The notes under the pieces: model-generated
Databases searched by the model: none
Told to the model about the DNA's origin: nothing
Seen by the model: the letters and a program-made list of their open reading frames with translations, nothing else
Assembly: GCA_944380545.1 (NCBI GenBank)
Contig: CALWHV010000007.1
Coordinates: 248,001-312,000, forward strand
Length of the DNA stretch: 64,000 nucleotides
Direction: 5' to 3'
DNA from: an uncultured Eubacterium sp.
GTDB lineage: Bacteria; Bacillota; Clostridia; Oscillospirales; Acutalibacteraceae
Part shown: positions 51,389 to 58,876 of the stretch, piece after piece
Layout of the letters: each line of letters starts with the position of its first letter
How positions within the stretch are numbered: position 1 is the stretch's first letter
Position numbers and translations under genes: made by a program

Positions 51389-52462
51389 TCAGCTCATCAT
51401 ATCAAGCAGCGTAAAGGCGCACACAGCCTCCACAACCGGCACGGCGCGCGGCACTATGCACGGATCGTGCCTGCCGGTGACCGCAAGCGTTTCGTTTTTC
51501 ATCGCCTTAAGATCCACGCTGCTTTGAGCGCAGGATATCGACGGCGTTGGCTTTATAACCGCGCGGAACATCACGGGAGCGCCGTTCGTTATGCCGCCCA
51601 GCACGCCGCCGTTATTATTTGATTTAAGGCGCACCTCGCCGTTTTGGATCTCGTAGGCGTCGTTTGCCGCGCTGCCGTTCATTTCGGCAAAGGCAAAGCC
51701 CGCGCCGAATTCCACGCCCTTTACGGCGGGGATGCCGAACAGCGCGTAAGAGAGCCTGCCCTCCACCGTGGAAAACATATTTGAGCCGACGCCGACCGGC
51801 AGACCGACGGCTGCACATTCTATCACGCCGCCCACGGAATCGCCGCGCAGCCGCGCGTTTTCTATAACGGCGCGCATCTCCGTTTCCTTTTGCGTGCTTA
51901 GCGTTGCAAAGCGGTCTGCGCACAGGCCTTTGAGCGTTTCGGCGTCTACGGAGTTTGAATCAAACGGCCTGTCCTTGACCTCGCCTATCTTAAGGATATG
52001 CGCGCCGACGGTTACGCCCTTTTCTGCAAGGAACTGCTTTGCAACGGCGCCCGCGAACACGAGCGGCGCGGTGAGCCTGCCGCTGAAGTGGCCGCCGCCG
52101 CGGATATCGTTTTGCCCGCCGTATTTTACATACGCGGGATAATCGCTGTGGCCGGGGCGCGGCACGAATTTAAGGTTTTCGTAGTCCGCGCTTTTTGTAT
52201 TTGTGTTTTCTATTATCATTGCAAGCGGCGCGCCGGTGGTTACGCCGTTTAAAACGCCGCTTATTATCTTGGGCTCGTCCGCCTCCCTGCGCTGCGTGGC
52301 GGTTCTGTCCCTGCCCGGAGCGCGGCGCAGCATATCAAGGCGTATCGCCTGCATATCGAGCCTGAGCCCGGCTGGAAGCCCGTCTATAACGCAGCCGATG
52401 GCGGCGCCGTGACTTTCGCCGAACACGGATAATTTAATTTTTTCACCCAGCGTTGAAGACAT
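51389..52462 (-). CDS. aroC: Chorismate synthase
   Basis: A 357-residue FMN-dependent lyase making chorismate, the last common step. [21 protein letters not shown] is the first signature, [22 protein letters not shown] segment ([16 protein letters not shown]) the second, and [17 protein letters not shown] the third. Its start overlaps the aroA 3' end by 20 bases, with AGGAGG upstream. Confidence 0.97.
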   Translation of the reverse strand: MSSTLGEKIKLSVFGESHGAAIGCVIDGLPAGLRLDMQAIRLDMLRRAPGRDRTATQRREADEPKIISGVLNGVTTGAPLAMIIENTNTKSADYENLKFVPRPGHSDYPAYVKYGGQNDIRGGGHFSGRLTAPLVFAGAVAKQFLAEKGVTVGAHILKIGEVKDRPFDSNSVDAETLKGLCADRFATLSTQKETEMRAVIENARLRGDSVGGVIECAAVGLPVGVGSNMFSTVEGRLSYALFGIPAVKGVEFGAGFAFAEMNGSAANDAYEIQNGEVRLKSNNNGGVLGGITNGAPVMFRAVIKPTPSISCAQSSVDLKAMKNETLAVTGRHDPCIVPRAVPVVEAVCAFTLLDMMS

Positions 52463-53654
52463 CCGCTTTTCCTCCTACTGCTCTGAAATCATCAAAAAAT
52501 GCGGGATAGGTTTTTGCGATGCTGCCGGCGTCGTCAATAACGGTATCTCCCTTTGCGTACATACCGGCAACGGAAAACGCCATAACGATGCGGTGATCGT
52601 TGAAGCCGCGCAGTTCTGCGCCGCGCACCTCGGCAGGCGGGTCTATAACAAGCCCGTCCTCCCTTTCGTCAACGCCGGCGCCCATAAGCCTGAGATTATG
52701 CGCGATTGCGGCAAGGCGGTCCGATTCCTTGAGCCGCAGCCGGCTTGCGCCGCGTATCACGGTGCGCCCCTTTGCAAACGCCGCCGTAACGGCGATCGCC
52801 GGCGCCATATCGGTTATATCCTCGCAGTCTATATCTATGCCGCTGAGCTTTTCGGCGCGGCAGGTAACGGCTGAGCCGTTCCAAGCCACCTGCGCCCCGA
52901 AGCGGCGCATAACATCGCACACCGCCATATCGCCCTGGCGCGAATCGGCGCGCAGCCCTTTGATCGTTACGCTGCCGCCTATCGCCGCGGCGCTCATAAA
53001 GAACGCGGCGTGGCTCCAGTCGCCCTCAACGGTGTAATCACGAACGGCGTATTTTTGATTTCCCGGCACAAAGTAGCCGTAATCCGTTTCGCGCGCCTCA
53101 ACACCGTAATCCCCCAGCACGCCGAGAGTGAGCTCCACATACGGGCGCGACAGCAGCTTTGAGGTGAGGATTATCCTGGAATCGCCGGAAAGCACAGGAA
53201 GCGCGAGCAGCAGCCCGGTGATGTACTGCGAGCTTATATCGCCCCTTATGTGAAAATCGCCGCTTTGAAGCCGACCGCTTAAAGAGAGCGGAAGCGCGCC
53301 GGCGCTTTTGACCTCAACGCCGTGGAGCGGCAGAAGCTTTAAATATTCGCCTATCGGCCTCTGCGGCAGCCTGCCCTCGCCCGTGAAGGTAACGCTTTTT
53401 CCGAGCGCCGCCGCAACGGGGATGAAAAAGCGCAGCGTGTTGCCGCTTTCTATGCAGTTTATTGTTTTTTCGTTGTTTTGAAGGCTTTTTACGGCGCCGA
53501 GCGCCGCAAGCATATCCTTTGAATCTATTATGGGCGAGACCGCACCGCCCCCCGCCAGAAACGAGCAGACGATAGCCCTGTGGGCCGCCGATTTGCTGGG
53601 CGGCATAGTTACCGAGCCGTTTGCCCCTGACGGCTTTATAAGCACCTTTTCCAT
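52443..53654 (-). CDS. aroA: 3-phosphoshikimate 1-carboxyvinyltransferase (EPSP synthase)
   Basis: A 403-residue enzyme joining shikimate-3-phosphate and PEP. PPSKSAAHRAIV, ESGNTLRFFIPVAAALG, DISSQYITGLLLALP, DITDMAPAIAVTAAFAKGRT and RLKESDRLAAIAHNL mark the two-domain fold. The loop following ESGNTLRFFIP differs from the E. coli-type GNAGTAMRPL; class I or II glyphosate behaviour should not be inferred. The ATG at 53654 has GGGTGG 5 bases upstream. Confidence 0.96.
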   Translation of the reverse strand: MEKVLIKPSGANGSVTMPPSKSAAHRAIVCSFLAGGGAVSPIIDSKDMLAALGAVKSLQNNEKTINCIESGNTLRFFIPVAAALGKSVTFTGEGRLPQRPIGEYLKLLPLHGVEVKSAGALPLSLSGRLQSGDFHIRGDISSQYITGLLLALPVLSGDSRIILTSKLLSRPYVELTLGVLGDYGVEARETDYGYFVPGNQKYAVRDYTVEGDWSHAAFFMSAAAIGGSVTIKGLRADSRQGDMAVCDVMRRFGAQVAWNGSAVTCRAEKLSGIDIDCEDITDMAPAIAVTAAFAKGRTVIRGASRLRLKESDRLAAIAHNLRLMGAGVDEREDGLVIDPPAEVRGAELRGFNDHRIVMAFSVAGMYAKGDTVIDDAGSIAKTYPAFFDDFRAVGGKADVFNAG

Positions 53655-53665
53655 TGCGCCACCCG

Positions 53666-54715
53666 CTATTCGCAAAAAAGCTCGCCCGCCTGCCGCGCGG
53701 TTGCCGGCATTATAAAGCTGCTGCCGATCTCCCGAAGCATTATGAGCTTTATGCCCGAGGCGGTTCGCTTTTTATCGTAAGCCATATTTTTAACTATATC
53801 TTCCGAGGGGAGCGAAACGGCTGTTTTAAGCGCGTATTTTTTGAGCAGCGCGGCGATCGCATCCGCCGTGCCCGGCTTTGTGACGCCGACCTTTTCTCCG
53901 GCGCGCGCCGCCATAACCATCCCCACGCCCACAGCCTCGCCGTGGGATATGCCGGAAAAGCTCATCAGCTTTTCTATTGCGTGGCCGCAGGTGTGGCCGA
54001 AATTGAGAAGCGCGCGCTCGCCCGCCTCTTTTTCATCGCGCTCAACAACGCCGCGCTTTATATCGCAGCATTCAAGGATAACATCCTCTATTATATCGGC
54101 GGCGTTCTCGTTTTGCAGCCTTTCAAAAAGGGATGCCGAGCGTATGCAGCCGTATTTGATGACCTCGCCCATACCGTCGCTGAAATAGCGCGGCGGCAGG
54201 GTGGATAAAACATCAGGGTCTATTATGACGCAGGAGGGCTGCCAGAACGCGCCGCAGAGATTTTTGCCCTGGGGCAGATCCACCGCCGTTTTGCCGCCCA
54301 CCGAGGAATCCACCTGCGCAAGCAGCGTTGTGGGCAGCTGCACATATTTTATTCCGCGCAGATAAACGGCTGCCGCAAAGCCTGCCATATCGCCGCAGAC
54401 TCCGCCGCCGAGCGCGGCAACGCATTCGCCCCTCGTGAGGCCGCTGTCTGCAAGAAATTCAACTATTTTAATAAGGCTTTCGGGAGTTTTGGAGCTTTCG
54501 CCCGCCGGAAAAACATAGCTTACCGCGCTTATGCCCGCGGCGCTGAGCGAGGAAAGCACCGTTTCAAGATAGAGCGGCGCAACATTGCTGTCGCTCACGA
54601 CCGCGCAGACCGACGGCGCGGCGGCGTTTTTTATTATCTCTCCCGAACGGCGCAGCAGACCTCTTTCTATAAGAATATCATAGCCCGCGCCCGCGTTTAC
54701 AAAAAGCTTTTTCAA
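53666..54715 (-). CDS. aroB: 3-dehydroquinate synthase
   Basis: A 349-residue NAD- and metal-dependent enzyme, step two of the shikimate pathway. PAGESSKT, GGGVCGDMAGFAAAVYLRG, PTTLLAQVDSSVGGKTAVDLPQGKN, EVIKYGCI and NFGHTCGHAIEKL (zinc ligands) are the family motifs. The start is TTG at 54715, directly abutting the tyrA stop (TGA-TTG), with GGAG 9 bases upstream. Confidence 0.97.
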   Translation of the reverse strand: MKKLFVNAGAGYDILIERGLLRRSGEIIKNAAAPSVCAVVSDSNVAPLYLETVLSSLSAAGISAVSYVFPAGESSKTPESLIKIVEFLADSGLTRGECVAALGGGVCGDMAGFAAAVYLRGIKYVQLPTTLLAQVDSSVGGKTAVDLPQGKNLCGAFWQPSCVIIDPDVLSTLPPRYFSDGMGEVIKYGCIRSASLFERLQNENAADIIEDVILECCDIKRGVVERDEKEAGERALLNFGHTCGHAIEKLMSFSGISHGEAVGVGMVMAARAGEKVGVTKPGTADAIAALLKKYALKTAVSLPSEDIVKNMAYDKKRTASGIKLIMLREIGSSFIMPATARQAGELFCE

Positions 54716-55540
54716 TCAGCCTATCTCCTCTTTTATCTTGTTTGCGCGCCTCATAAGCTCCTTTAGCGCGTCCGTATCCTCGCTGCTTATAGCGGCTTTG
54801 AATTTTTCAAGATTGGCGGTTAGATCGTCTATCTCTCTGATAAGCGGCTCCTTGTTGGCAACAAAAAGCTCGCTCCACATATCGGCGTTTATGCGCGCCA
54901 CGCGCGAAACATCCCTGTACGAGCCGGCGGAAAAGCCATCGTGCATCGGGGCAAGCGGGCTCAAAACATAGGAGCACGCCAAAACATGAGCTATCTGCGA
55001 GGTAAAGGCTATCATCTCGTCGTGATGCTCCGGCGTGGTGACCACCGTGCGCTCAAAGCCCATCTGCTTTGCAAGCTCCACAAGCGTGTCCGTTTTTGAT
55101 TTGGGGGCGTTTGTGGGCGTGCAGATGAACGACGCGCCGTCAAAAAGAGTCGGCAGGCTGTTTTCGTAGCCTGAAACCTCGCGCCCCGCCATAGGATGGC
55201 AGCCGATAAAGTAAAAACCGAGCTGCTCCTTTTCAAGACGGCGGCAGAGCTTTGTTTTGATACCGCAGCTGTCCGCCACGATGCTGCCCTCTTTAAACAG
55301 CGCCCTGTTTTCAAGCACAAAGGGCACGATGCCCTCCTCGTAAATATTTATGAATGTTATATCCGCCTTGGGGATTAACTCAGAAAGCTCGCCCGTTTCG
55401 TCCACGGCGCCGTCCTCCAGCGCCCTGCGGCTTACGGAGGCGGTCCTGTTCCACCCCAAAACATAATGATCGGTGTTTTTCTTTAAGGTCTTTGCAATGC
55501 TGGCGCCGATAAGCCCCAGACCCACAACAAGAATATTCAT
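54716..55540 (-). CDS. tyrA: Prephenate dehydrogenase
   Basis: A 274-residue NAD-dependent enzyme leading to tyrosine. The Rossmann loop is VVGLGLIGASIAKTL, followed by ADITFINIYEEG, DSCGIKTKL and GCHPMAGREVSGYENS, the prephenate site. It is compact, with no ACT domain, so tyrosine feedback must be by another route. It is the first gene of the aro run, with its own promoter ~65 bases upstream. Its ribosome site is weak. Confidence 0.93.
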   Translation of the reverse strand: MNILVVGLGLIGASIAKTLKKNTDHYVLGWNRTASVSRRALEDGAVDETGELSELIPKADITFINIYEEGIVPFVLENRALFKEGSIVADSCGIKTKLCRRLEKEQLGFYFIGCHPMAGREVSGYENSLPTLFDGASFICTPTNAPKSKTDTLVELAKQMGFERTVVTTPEHHDEMIAFTSQIAHVLACSYVLSPLAPMHDGFSAGSYRDVSRVARINADMWSELFVANKEPLIREIDDLTANLEKFKAAISSEDTDALKELMRRANKIKEEIG

Positions 55541-55605
55541 ACCATCGCTCTTTCGCCGCCCGGCAAAATACCGCTGCCGGCGGTCTGTTATATGAAGTCT
55601 ATTAT

Positions 55606-55634
55606 ATAATAATATATAATAAAAGATAAATCAA
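55606..55634 (-). promoter_or_regulatory. tyrA: Promoter for the tyrA-aroBAC-pheA run
   Basis: Minus-strand TTGATT (55629-55634), 17 bases, TATTAT (55606-55611), in a very AT-rich stretch where a further TATAAT lies just downstream. No T-box or other leader element fits in the ~65 bases to tyrA. Confidence 0.65.
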
Positions 55635-55676
55635 GCGCACAAAGCAAATTTGCCCGCCGCGCGAAGAAAAGCATTA

Positions 55677-55715
55677 AAACGCCCCTGCCGCTGGCGCGCG
55701 GCAGAGGCGTTTTTG
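55677..55715. terminator. Terminator after the GH28-like gene
   Basis: AACGCC-CCTGCCGC pairs with GCGGCAG-AGGCGTT, followed by TTTTGATT; the other strand gives a T-run too. Confidence 0.88.
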
Positions 55716-55725
55716 ATTAAACCGA

Positions 55726-57105
55726 TCAGCTTTCGCAGAGCGTTACATTTTGCAGCTTTATGTCCTCAAGCTCCTCAAAGGCGGCGGCGCCGTCAAAGCG
55801 CAGCAGCTCAAGCTTTTGAGTATCCGCCGCGTCTATCGCGTGGGCGTAGTCATCGCAAAGCTCGCCCCAGCGCGTTTTTGTTTTCATCACGGTGATGTCG
55901 CGCGCGTTTCTGATGAAAAAGGCGGAATTTGCATACTTTTCAACGCCCCACTCAAGGCAGGGGCGCAGATCGTACATCCCGCAGGGCCATTTGCTGCTTT
56001 TTGAAAGCTCTATGCGGCAGTTTTCAAACAAAACATCCTCAACGGGGTTATCCGGGCTGCCGTAAATCAGCACGCCGTTTTCCCCCTTTGCGGTAACATT
56101 GAAGAAGCGGATATTTTTGATATGGCCGCATTTTGTGTTTTCATCGCGGTCAAAGGCGGTTATCGTTATCGGCTCGGCCGTGCCCCACCAATCGGGGCAG
56201 AAGCGGCGCGTTTCTATCGTGATGTTTGAATAGGACACATTTTCAACATTGCCGCCGTCCCTTATCTGGATGGAGATGCCGCGGTTTGAGCGGCTTATCG
56301 CGCAGTTTGAAACGGTGATGTTCTTGAAATCACCCACGCCCTCGGTGCCTATCTTTATCGCGGCGGAGGTGGAAACAAGGGTGCAGCCGTCTATCACCAC
56401 ATTCTGCGTGGGGCCGTATTCGCTGTTGCCGCGCGAGGTCTTAAGGCAGATGCAGTCGTCCGCGCAGGTGATGTGGCAGCCGAGGATGCGCACATTTGAG
56501 CAATGGTCGGGGTCTATCCCGTCGCTGTTTGCAACATCAAGGTCGTTTAGGATGCGGATGCGGTCTATCAGCACATCGTTGCAACCCGCCGGGTGCAGAG
56601 TCCAAAACGGCGCGTCAACAACGGTGAAATCCTTAAAGGTGATATTGTTGCTTTTTTCAATATATATCGCCGTGGGGCGCGGGTAAAAATCGCCGGTAAC
56701 ATAATACCTGTCCTTGCGCTGCACAAAGGCGTGGCCGTTTGCGTCAATGGTGCCGCCGCCGCTTATGCAGCAGCCGTCCGCCTCGTAGCCGTAGATAAAA
56801 ACAAAGCTGGGCTTGCCGGTTACGGGGTTGCCTATCGGCGCCGTGGCGGGGTCGTTTATCAGTTTATTGGGCCTTATATAGCCGTCCAGCTCGGAGGTGG
56901 CTTTAAGCACCGCGCCCTTTTGGATGTGCAGCTCCACATTTTTTCTGAGCCGCACGGAATCGCTGTAAAAGGTGTGGCCGCTTTGCAGCACCACCGTGCC
57001 GCCGCCGTTTTTGGCGCAGTCGTCTATCGCGTGCTGAATGGCAAACGCGTCGTTCGTTGCGCCGTCGCCCGCGGCGCCGTATTGCAAAACATTATATTCC
57101 TTCAT
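55726..57105 (-). CDS. GH28-like polygalacturonase-fold protein
   Basis: A 459-residue right-handed beta-helix protein. The N-terminal YGAAGDGATNDAFAIQHAID is the pectate-lyase-3/GH28 cap. NSDGIDPDHCSN (Asp195) and CADDCICLKT (Asp216, Asp217) match the catalytic NTD and DD motifs, and AAIKIGTEG (about 248-256) matches the later conserved segment. The usual GHG histidine is absent: the aligned stretch reads STSAAIKIG. No signal peptide is seen, so it is probably cytoplasmic and may act on imported oligogalacturonides or other uronides. GAGGTG precedes the ATG. It forms a separate unit between two terminators. Confidence 0.78.
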   Translation of the reverse strand: MKEYNVLQYGAAGDGATNDAFAIQHAIDDCAKNGGGTVVLQSGHTFYSDSVRLRKNVELHIQKGAVLKATSELDGYIRPNKLINDPATAPIGNPVTGKPSFVFIYGYEADGCCISGGGTIDANGHAFVQRKDRYYVTGDFYPRPTAIYIEKSNNITFKDFTVVDAPFWTLHPAGCNDVLIDRIRILNDLDVANSDGIDPDHCSNVRILGCHITCADDCICLKTSRGNSEYGPTQNVVIDGCTLVSTSAAIKIGTEGVGDFKNITVSNCAISRSNRGISIQIRDGGNVENVSYSNITIETRRFCPDWWGTAEPITITAFDRDENTKCGHIKNIRFFNVTAKGENGVLIYGSPDNPVEDVLFENCRIELSKSSKWPCGMYDLRPCLEWGVEKYANSAFFIRNARDITVMKTKTRWGELCDDYAHAIDAADTQKLELLRFDGAAAFEELEDIKLQNVTLCES

Positions 57106-57170
57106 AAAAACACCTCTTTGAGCCGCTAAAGGAGTATCACGCGCCTTTGGCAGCCGTTATCTGCAATATC

Positions 57171-57198
57171 AAAAAGCCGCCCGCATAGGGGCGGTTTT
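57171..57198 (-). terminator. Terminator after the 199-aa membrane protein gene
   Basis: CCGCCC and GGGCGG pair around a GCATAG loop, followed on the minus strand by CTTTTTG. It lies between this gene and the GH28-like gene. Confidence 0.85.
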
Positions 57199-57199
57199 T

Positions 57200-57799
57200 T
57201 TATTTGCGCGCGCGCGGGTGCGAGCGGCGGTATTCCTCCCTGCGCTGAAGCTCCTGCTTTTTGAACGAGCGGTACCAGAAATAAATCAGTATCGCCACTA
57301 TTGCAAGCGCAAGAACCACCGCAGCCCACTGCGCCGCGGAAGCAATCTTGTTCAGCGTTGCAAACGGAGCCAGCATAAACGACATTCCGGGCAGGCAGGT
57401 GCTGCCGCTTGAGTCTTTATAAATACCGTTATCAAGATATATTTTGTTTTTGGTGGTGTCGTTGCCGGGATAATAATACACCTTGAGCCTGTTTTCAAGA
57501 TTGGCGCCCTCTTCAAGAGACGGACCGCCGTCACGGTAAAACACAACGCCGGTGGTTTCATCGGTTATGGTTTCCGGAATCAGCGAGACATACAGCTTTT
57601 CCTGCACATCCGTGTTGCCGAATACTGCCGCGGCGGCGATAAACAGCACAATGAAAACCGAAAGGATTATCATTGCCGCGGAAGCTTTTTTATGCCGCTT
57701 GAAAAAATCCTTGAAAAAGCCCTTTATTATGACGGAGCTTTTTATCTCCTGCACCTTATCTTTTACCTGCGCCTCGGCGGCGCTTTTGTTTTCTCGCAT
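57200..57799 (-). CDS. Two-span membrane protein of unknown function
   Basis: A ~199-residue protein with a charged cytoplasmic start (KDKVQEIKSSVIIKGFFKDFFKRHKK), a first span (about 43-63, AMIILSVFIVLFIAAAAVFG), a ~90-residue outer domain (LYVSLIPETITDETTGVVFY... STCLPG) and a second span (about 157-178), then a basic tail (RREEYRRSHPRARK). No family is recognised. It has its own promoter and terminator. ATG at 57799 follows a weak GGTGATG site; GTG at 57808 and ATG at 57805 are alternatives. Confidence 0.72.
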   Translation of the reverse strand: MRENKSAAEAQVKDKVQEIKSSVIIKGFFKDFFKRHKKASAAMIILSVFIVLFIAAAAVFGNTDVQEKLYVSLIPETITDETTGVVFYRDGGPSLEEGANLENRLKVYYYPGNDTTKNKIYLDNGIYKDSSGSTCLPGMSFMLAPFATLNKIASAAQWAAVVLALAIVAILIYFWYRSFKKQELQRREEYRRSHPRARK

Positions 57800-57816
57800 T
57801 TTCATCACCGTAAATT

Positions 57817-57845
57817 ATTTTACCATAACGGCGGCGCGGGGTCAA
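57817..57845 (-). promoter_or_regulatory. Promoter for the two-span membrane protein gene
   Basis: Minus-strand TTGACC (57840-57845), 17 bases, TAAAAT (57817-57822), close to the start codon (short leader). Confidence 0.7.
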
Positions 57846-57910
57846 TAGAAAATGGCGTTTGCCCGCCGCGGAAAATGATGTGGTTTTTGCCGAATATTGC
57901 GCAGGGCGGC

Positions 57911-58310
57911 AATCGGGGGCCCCGAAAAGCGGCAGCCCAACAACCGCGCGTAGGGGCGGCGACCCGCCGCCCGCTCACAACCCCTCAGTCAGCTTCGCTG
58001 ACAGCTCCCCTTACACAGGGGAGCCTTGCGTTTTCGCCGAAATGACGCTGTTCAGGCGGGCATAGGGGCCCCCGAAAAGCGGCAAGCTCAACAAGCTGCG
58101 CGTAGGTGCGGCGATTCGCCGCCCGCCAACAACCCCTCAGTCAGCTTCGCTGACAGCTCCCCTTACACAGGGGAGCCTCGAGCAATCGCCGAAATTACGG
58201 CTTTTAGCGGGCAATCGGGGCCCCCGAAAAGCGGCAGCTTTTTGGGGAGAGGAGAAATTCATACTTGGAGTGAGCAATCGCCGACAGAACGCTGTTGACG
58301 CGGGCTGCTG
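57911..58310. repeat. Tandem ~150-bp REP-like intergenic repeat, two full copies and one altered copy
   Basis: CCCGAAAAGC recurs at 57921, 58071 and 58223 (periods 150 and 152). Copies 1 and 2 each contain an identical palindromic block CAGTCAGCTTCGCTGACAG next to CTCCCC...GGGGAG. Copy 3 keeps both ends (GAAAAGCGGCAG; AATCGCCGA...GCGGGC) but its centre is replaced by a purine-rich stretch. Short open frames through the repeats encode the pattern SVSFADSSPYTGEP, a common translation artefact of such repeats, not a protein. Likely a non-autonomous mobile or REP element. Confidence 0.82.
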
Positions 58311-58367
58311 ATAGCAGCCCCTACGCGATATTTAGTAAAGCAGCATTATTTCTTATTCGGCGGTTGC

Positions 58368-58451
58368 GAGCGGAATGGTATGAATTTCGACGAACGAGCG
58401 GAATGGTATGAATTTTGACGATCGAGCGGAACTGTATGAATTTTGACGAGC
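58368..58451. repeat. Three direct repeats of 28 bp
   Basis: Units at 58368-58395, 58396-58423 and 58424-58451 share GAGCGGAATGGTATGAATTT and GACGA, differing at three or four positions. There are no spacers. It sits between the REP-like block and the hairpin array. Confidence 0.85.
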
Positions 58452-58470
58452 GAACGGGATTTTCGGGCGC

Positions 58471-58500
58471 AAAAAAAGAGGGGCGTTGCTGGCGCCCCTC
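58471..58500 (-). terminator. Terminator closing the peptide/hairpin-array transcript
   Basis: GAGGGGCG and CGCCCCTC form a perfect 8-bp stem with a 7-base loop, followed on the minus strand by TTTTTTT. It implies a minus-strand transcript arriving from beyond 58500. Confidence 0.88.
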
Positions 58501-58524
58501 AAGCTTTGGCTGTTTTAAATTTAT

Positions 58525-58673
58525 ACTCTCTCGAGTTGAGGTTAAGCTCCTCCGAGCCGCGGGTTCTGCAAGGCCCGCGATATTTTATACTCCTTCGAGT
58601 AGGGGGCGAATCGCGGCGCCCCCGTTTTGGAATTTATACTCTTGCGAGTTCGGGCGCTATCGCCGCGCGCCCG
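58525..58673 (-). ncRNA. Array of alternating GC-rich and ACTC-NNNN-GAGT hairpins
   Basis: Four short hairpins with 4-bp stems and 4-base loops lie at 58525-58536, 58546-58557, 58589-58600 and 58638-58649. Their minus-strand loops are GAGA, GGAG, GAAG and GCAA; three are followed by ATAAA and the second by TTAA. Three GC hairpins (58558-58579, 58602-58623, 58651-58673) lie directly beside the last three. In the second short hairpin ACTC/GAGT is changed to GCTC/GAGC, keeping the pair. Different GC-stem sequences also keep pairing. The array lies between a 33-aa ORF and a terminator, so it is probably a structured 3' UTR or a processed RNA. A short dispersed DNA repeat is the alternative. Confidence 0.6.
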
Positions 58674-58696
58674 TTATGTTACAGAAATCTAAAAAC

Positions 58697-58798
58697 TTAG
58701 AAATCCGGAGTCTGTGTTTCTTCTATGCTTGTAGAAATCACATCAACGGCGGAGAATTTTTCGATCTCTGCAACCGGCTTTGAGTAAAGCTCTTTCAT
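58697..58798 (-). CDS. 33-aa peptide gene with strong ribosome site
   Basis: Minus-strand ATG at 58798 to TAA at 58697 encodes 33 residues: MKELYSKPVAEIEKFSAVDV, then ISTSIEETQTPDF. GGAGG within AAGGAGG lies 9 bases before the ATG. It follows the 990-aa secreted protein gene by 78 bases on the same strand. Short peptides with a Y-x-K-P-x-x-E-x-x-x-F start and an acidic, Thr/Ser-rich end occur in gut Firmicutes, and the YxxP feature recalls leader regions of some modified peptides. No modifying enzyme or exporter is in the window, so a RiPP role is speculation. The ORF is real-looking; its function is unknown. Confidence 0.65.
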   Translation of the reverse strand: MKELYSKPVAEIEKFSAVDVISTSIEETQTPDF

Positions 58799-58876
58799 AA
58801 AAGTTTTCCTCCTTAGCACGCCCGCGCCGCGAGCATATCGCCCGCGGGAGCGGGACTCAGTTTAACAAAGTGAAAA
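58799..58876 (-). other. Leader between the 990-aa gene and the 33-aa peptide gene
   Basis: It contains a GC-rich self-complementary stretch (about 58818-58856, CCCGCGGG core with CGAGCATATCG) and then the AAGGAGG ribosome site. No U-tract follows, so co-transcription from the upstream gene is plausible. Confidence 0.4.

Noticed and set aside
55541..55605. T-box or other amino-acid riboswitch before tyrA
   Set aside because: The leader is too short and lacks the GGTGGCACCGCGG-type box.
57692..58298. Plus-strand open frames across the repeat block
   Set aside because: Their translations contain the repeated pattern SVSFADSSPYTGEP from the palindromic repeat; they lack ribosome sites and shift with repeat copies.
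58368..58673. CRISPR-like appearance of the 28-bp repeats and hairpin array
   Set aside because: The 28-bp units are directly adjacent with no spacers, the hairpin units have unequal spacing, and no cas gene is present.
58415..58783. Plus-strand ORFs over the hairpin array
   Set aside because: They run antisense to the 33-aa gene and through paired stems, with no ribosome site.
58697..58798. 33-aa peptide as a lasso-peptide precursor
   Set aside because: The YxxP feature alone is weak; no RRE, protease, cyclase or exporter gene is in the window.
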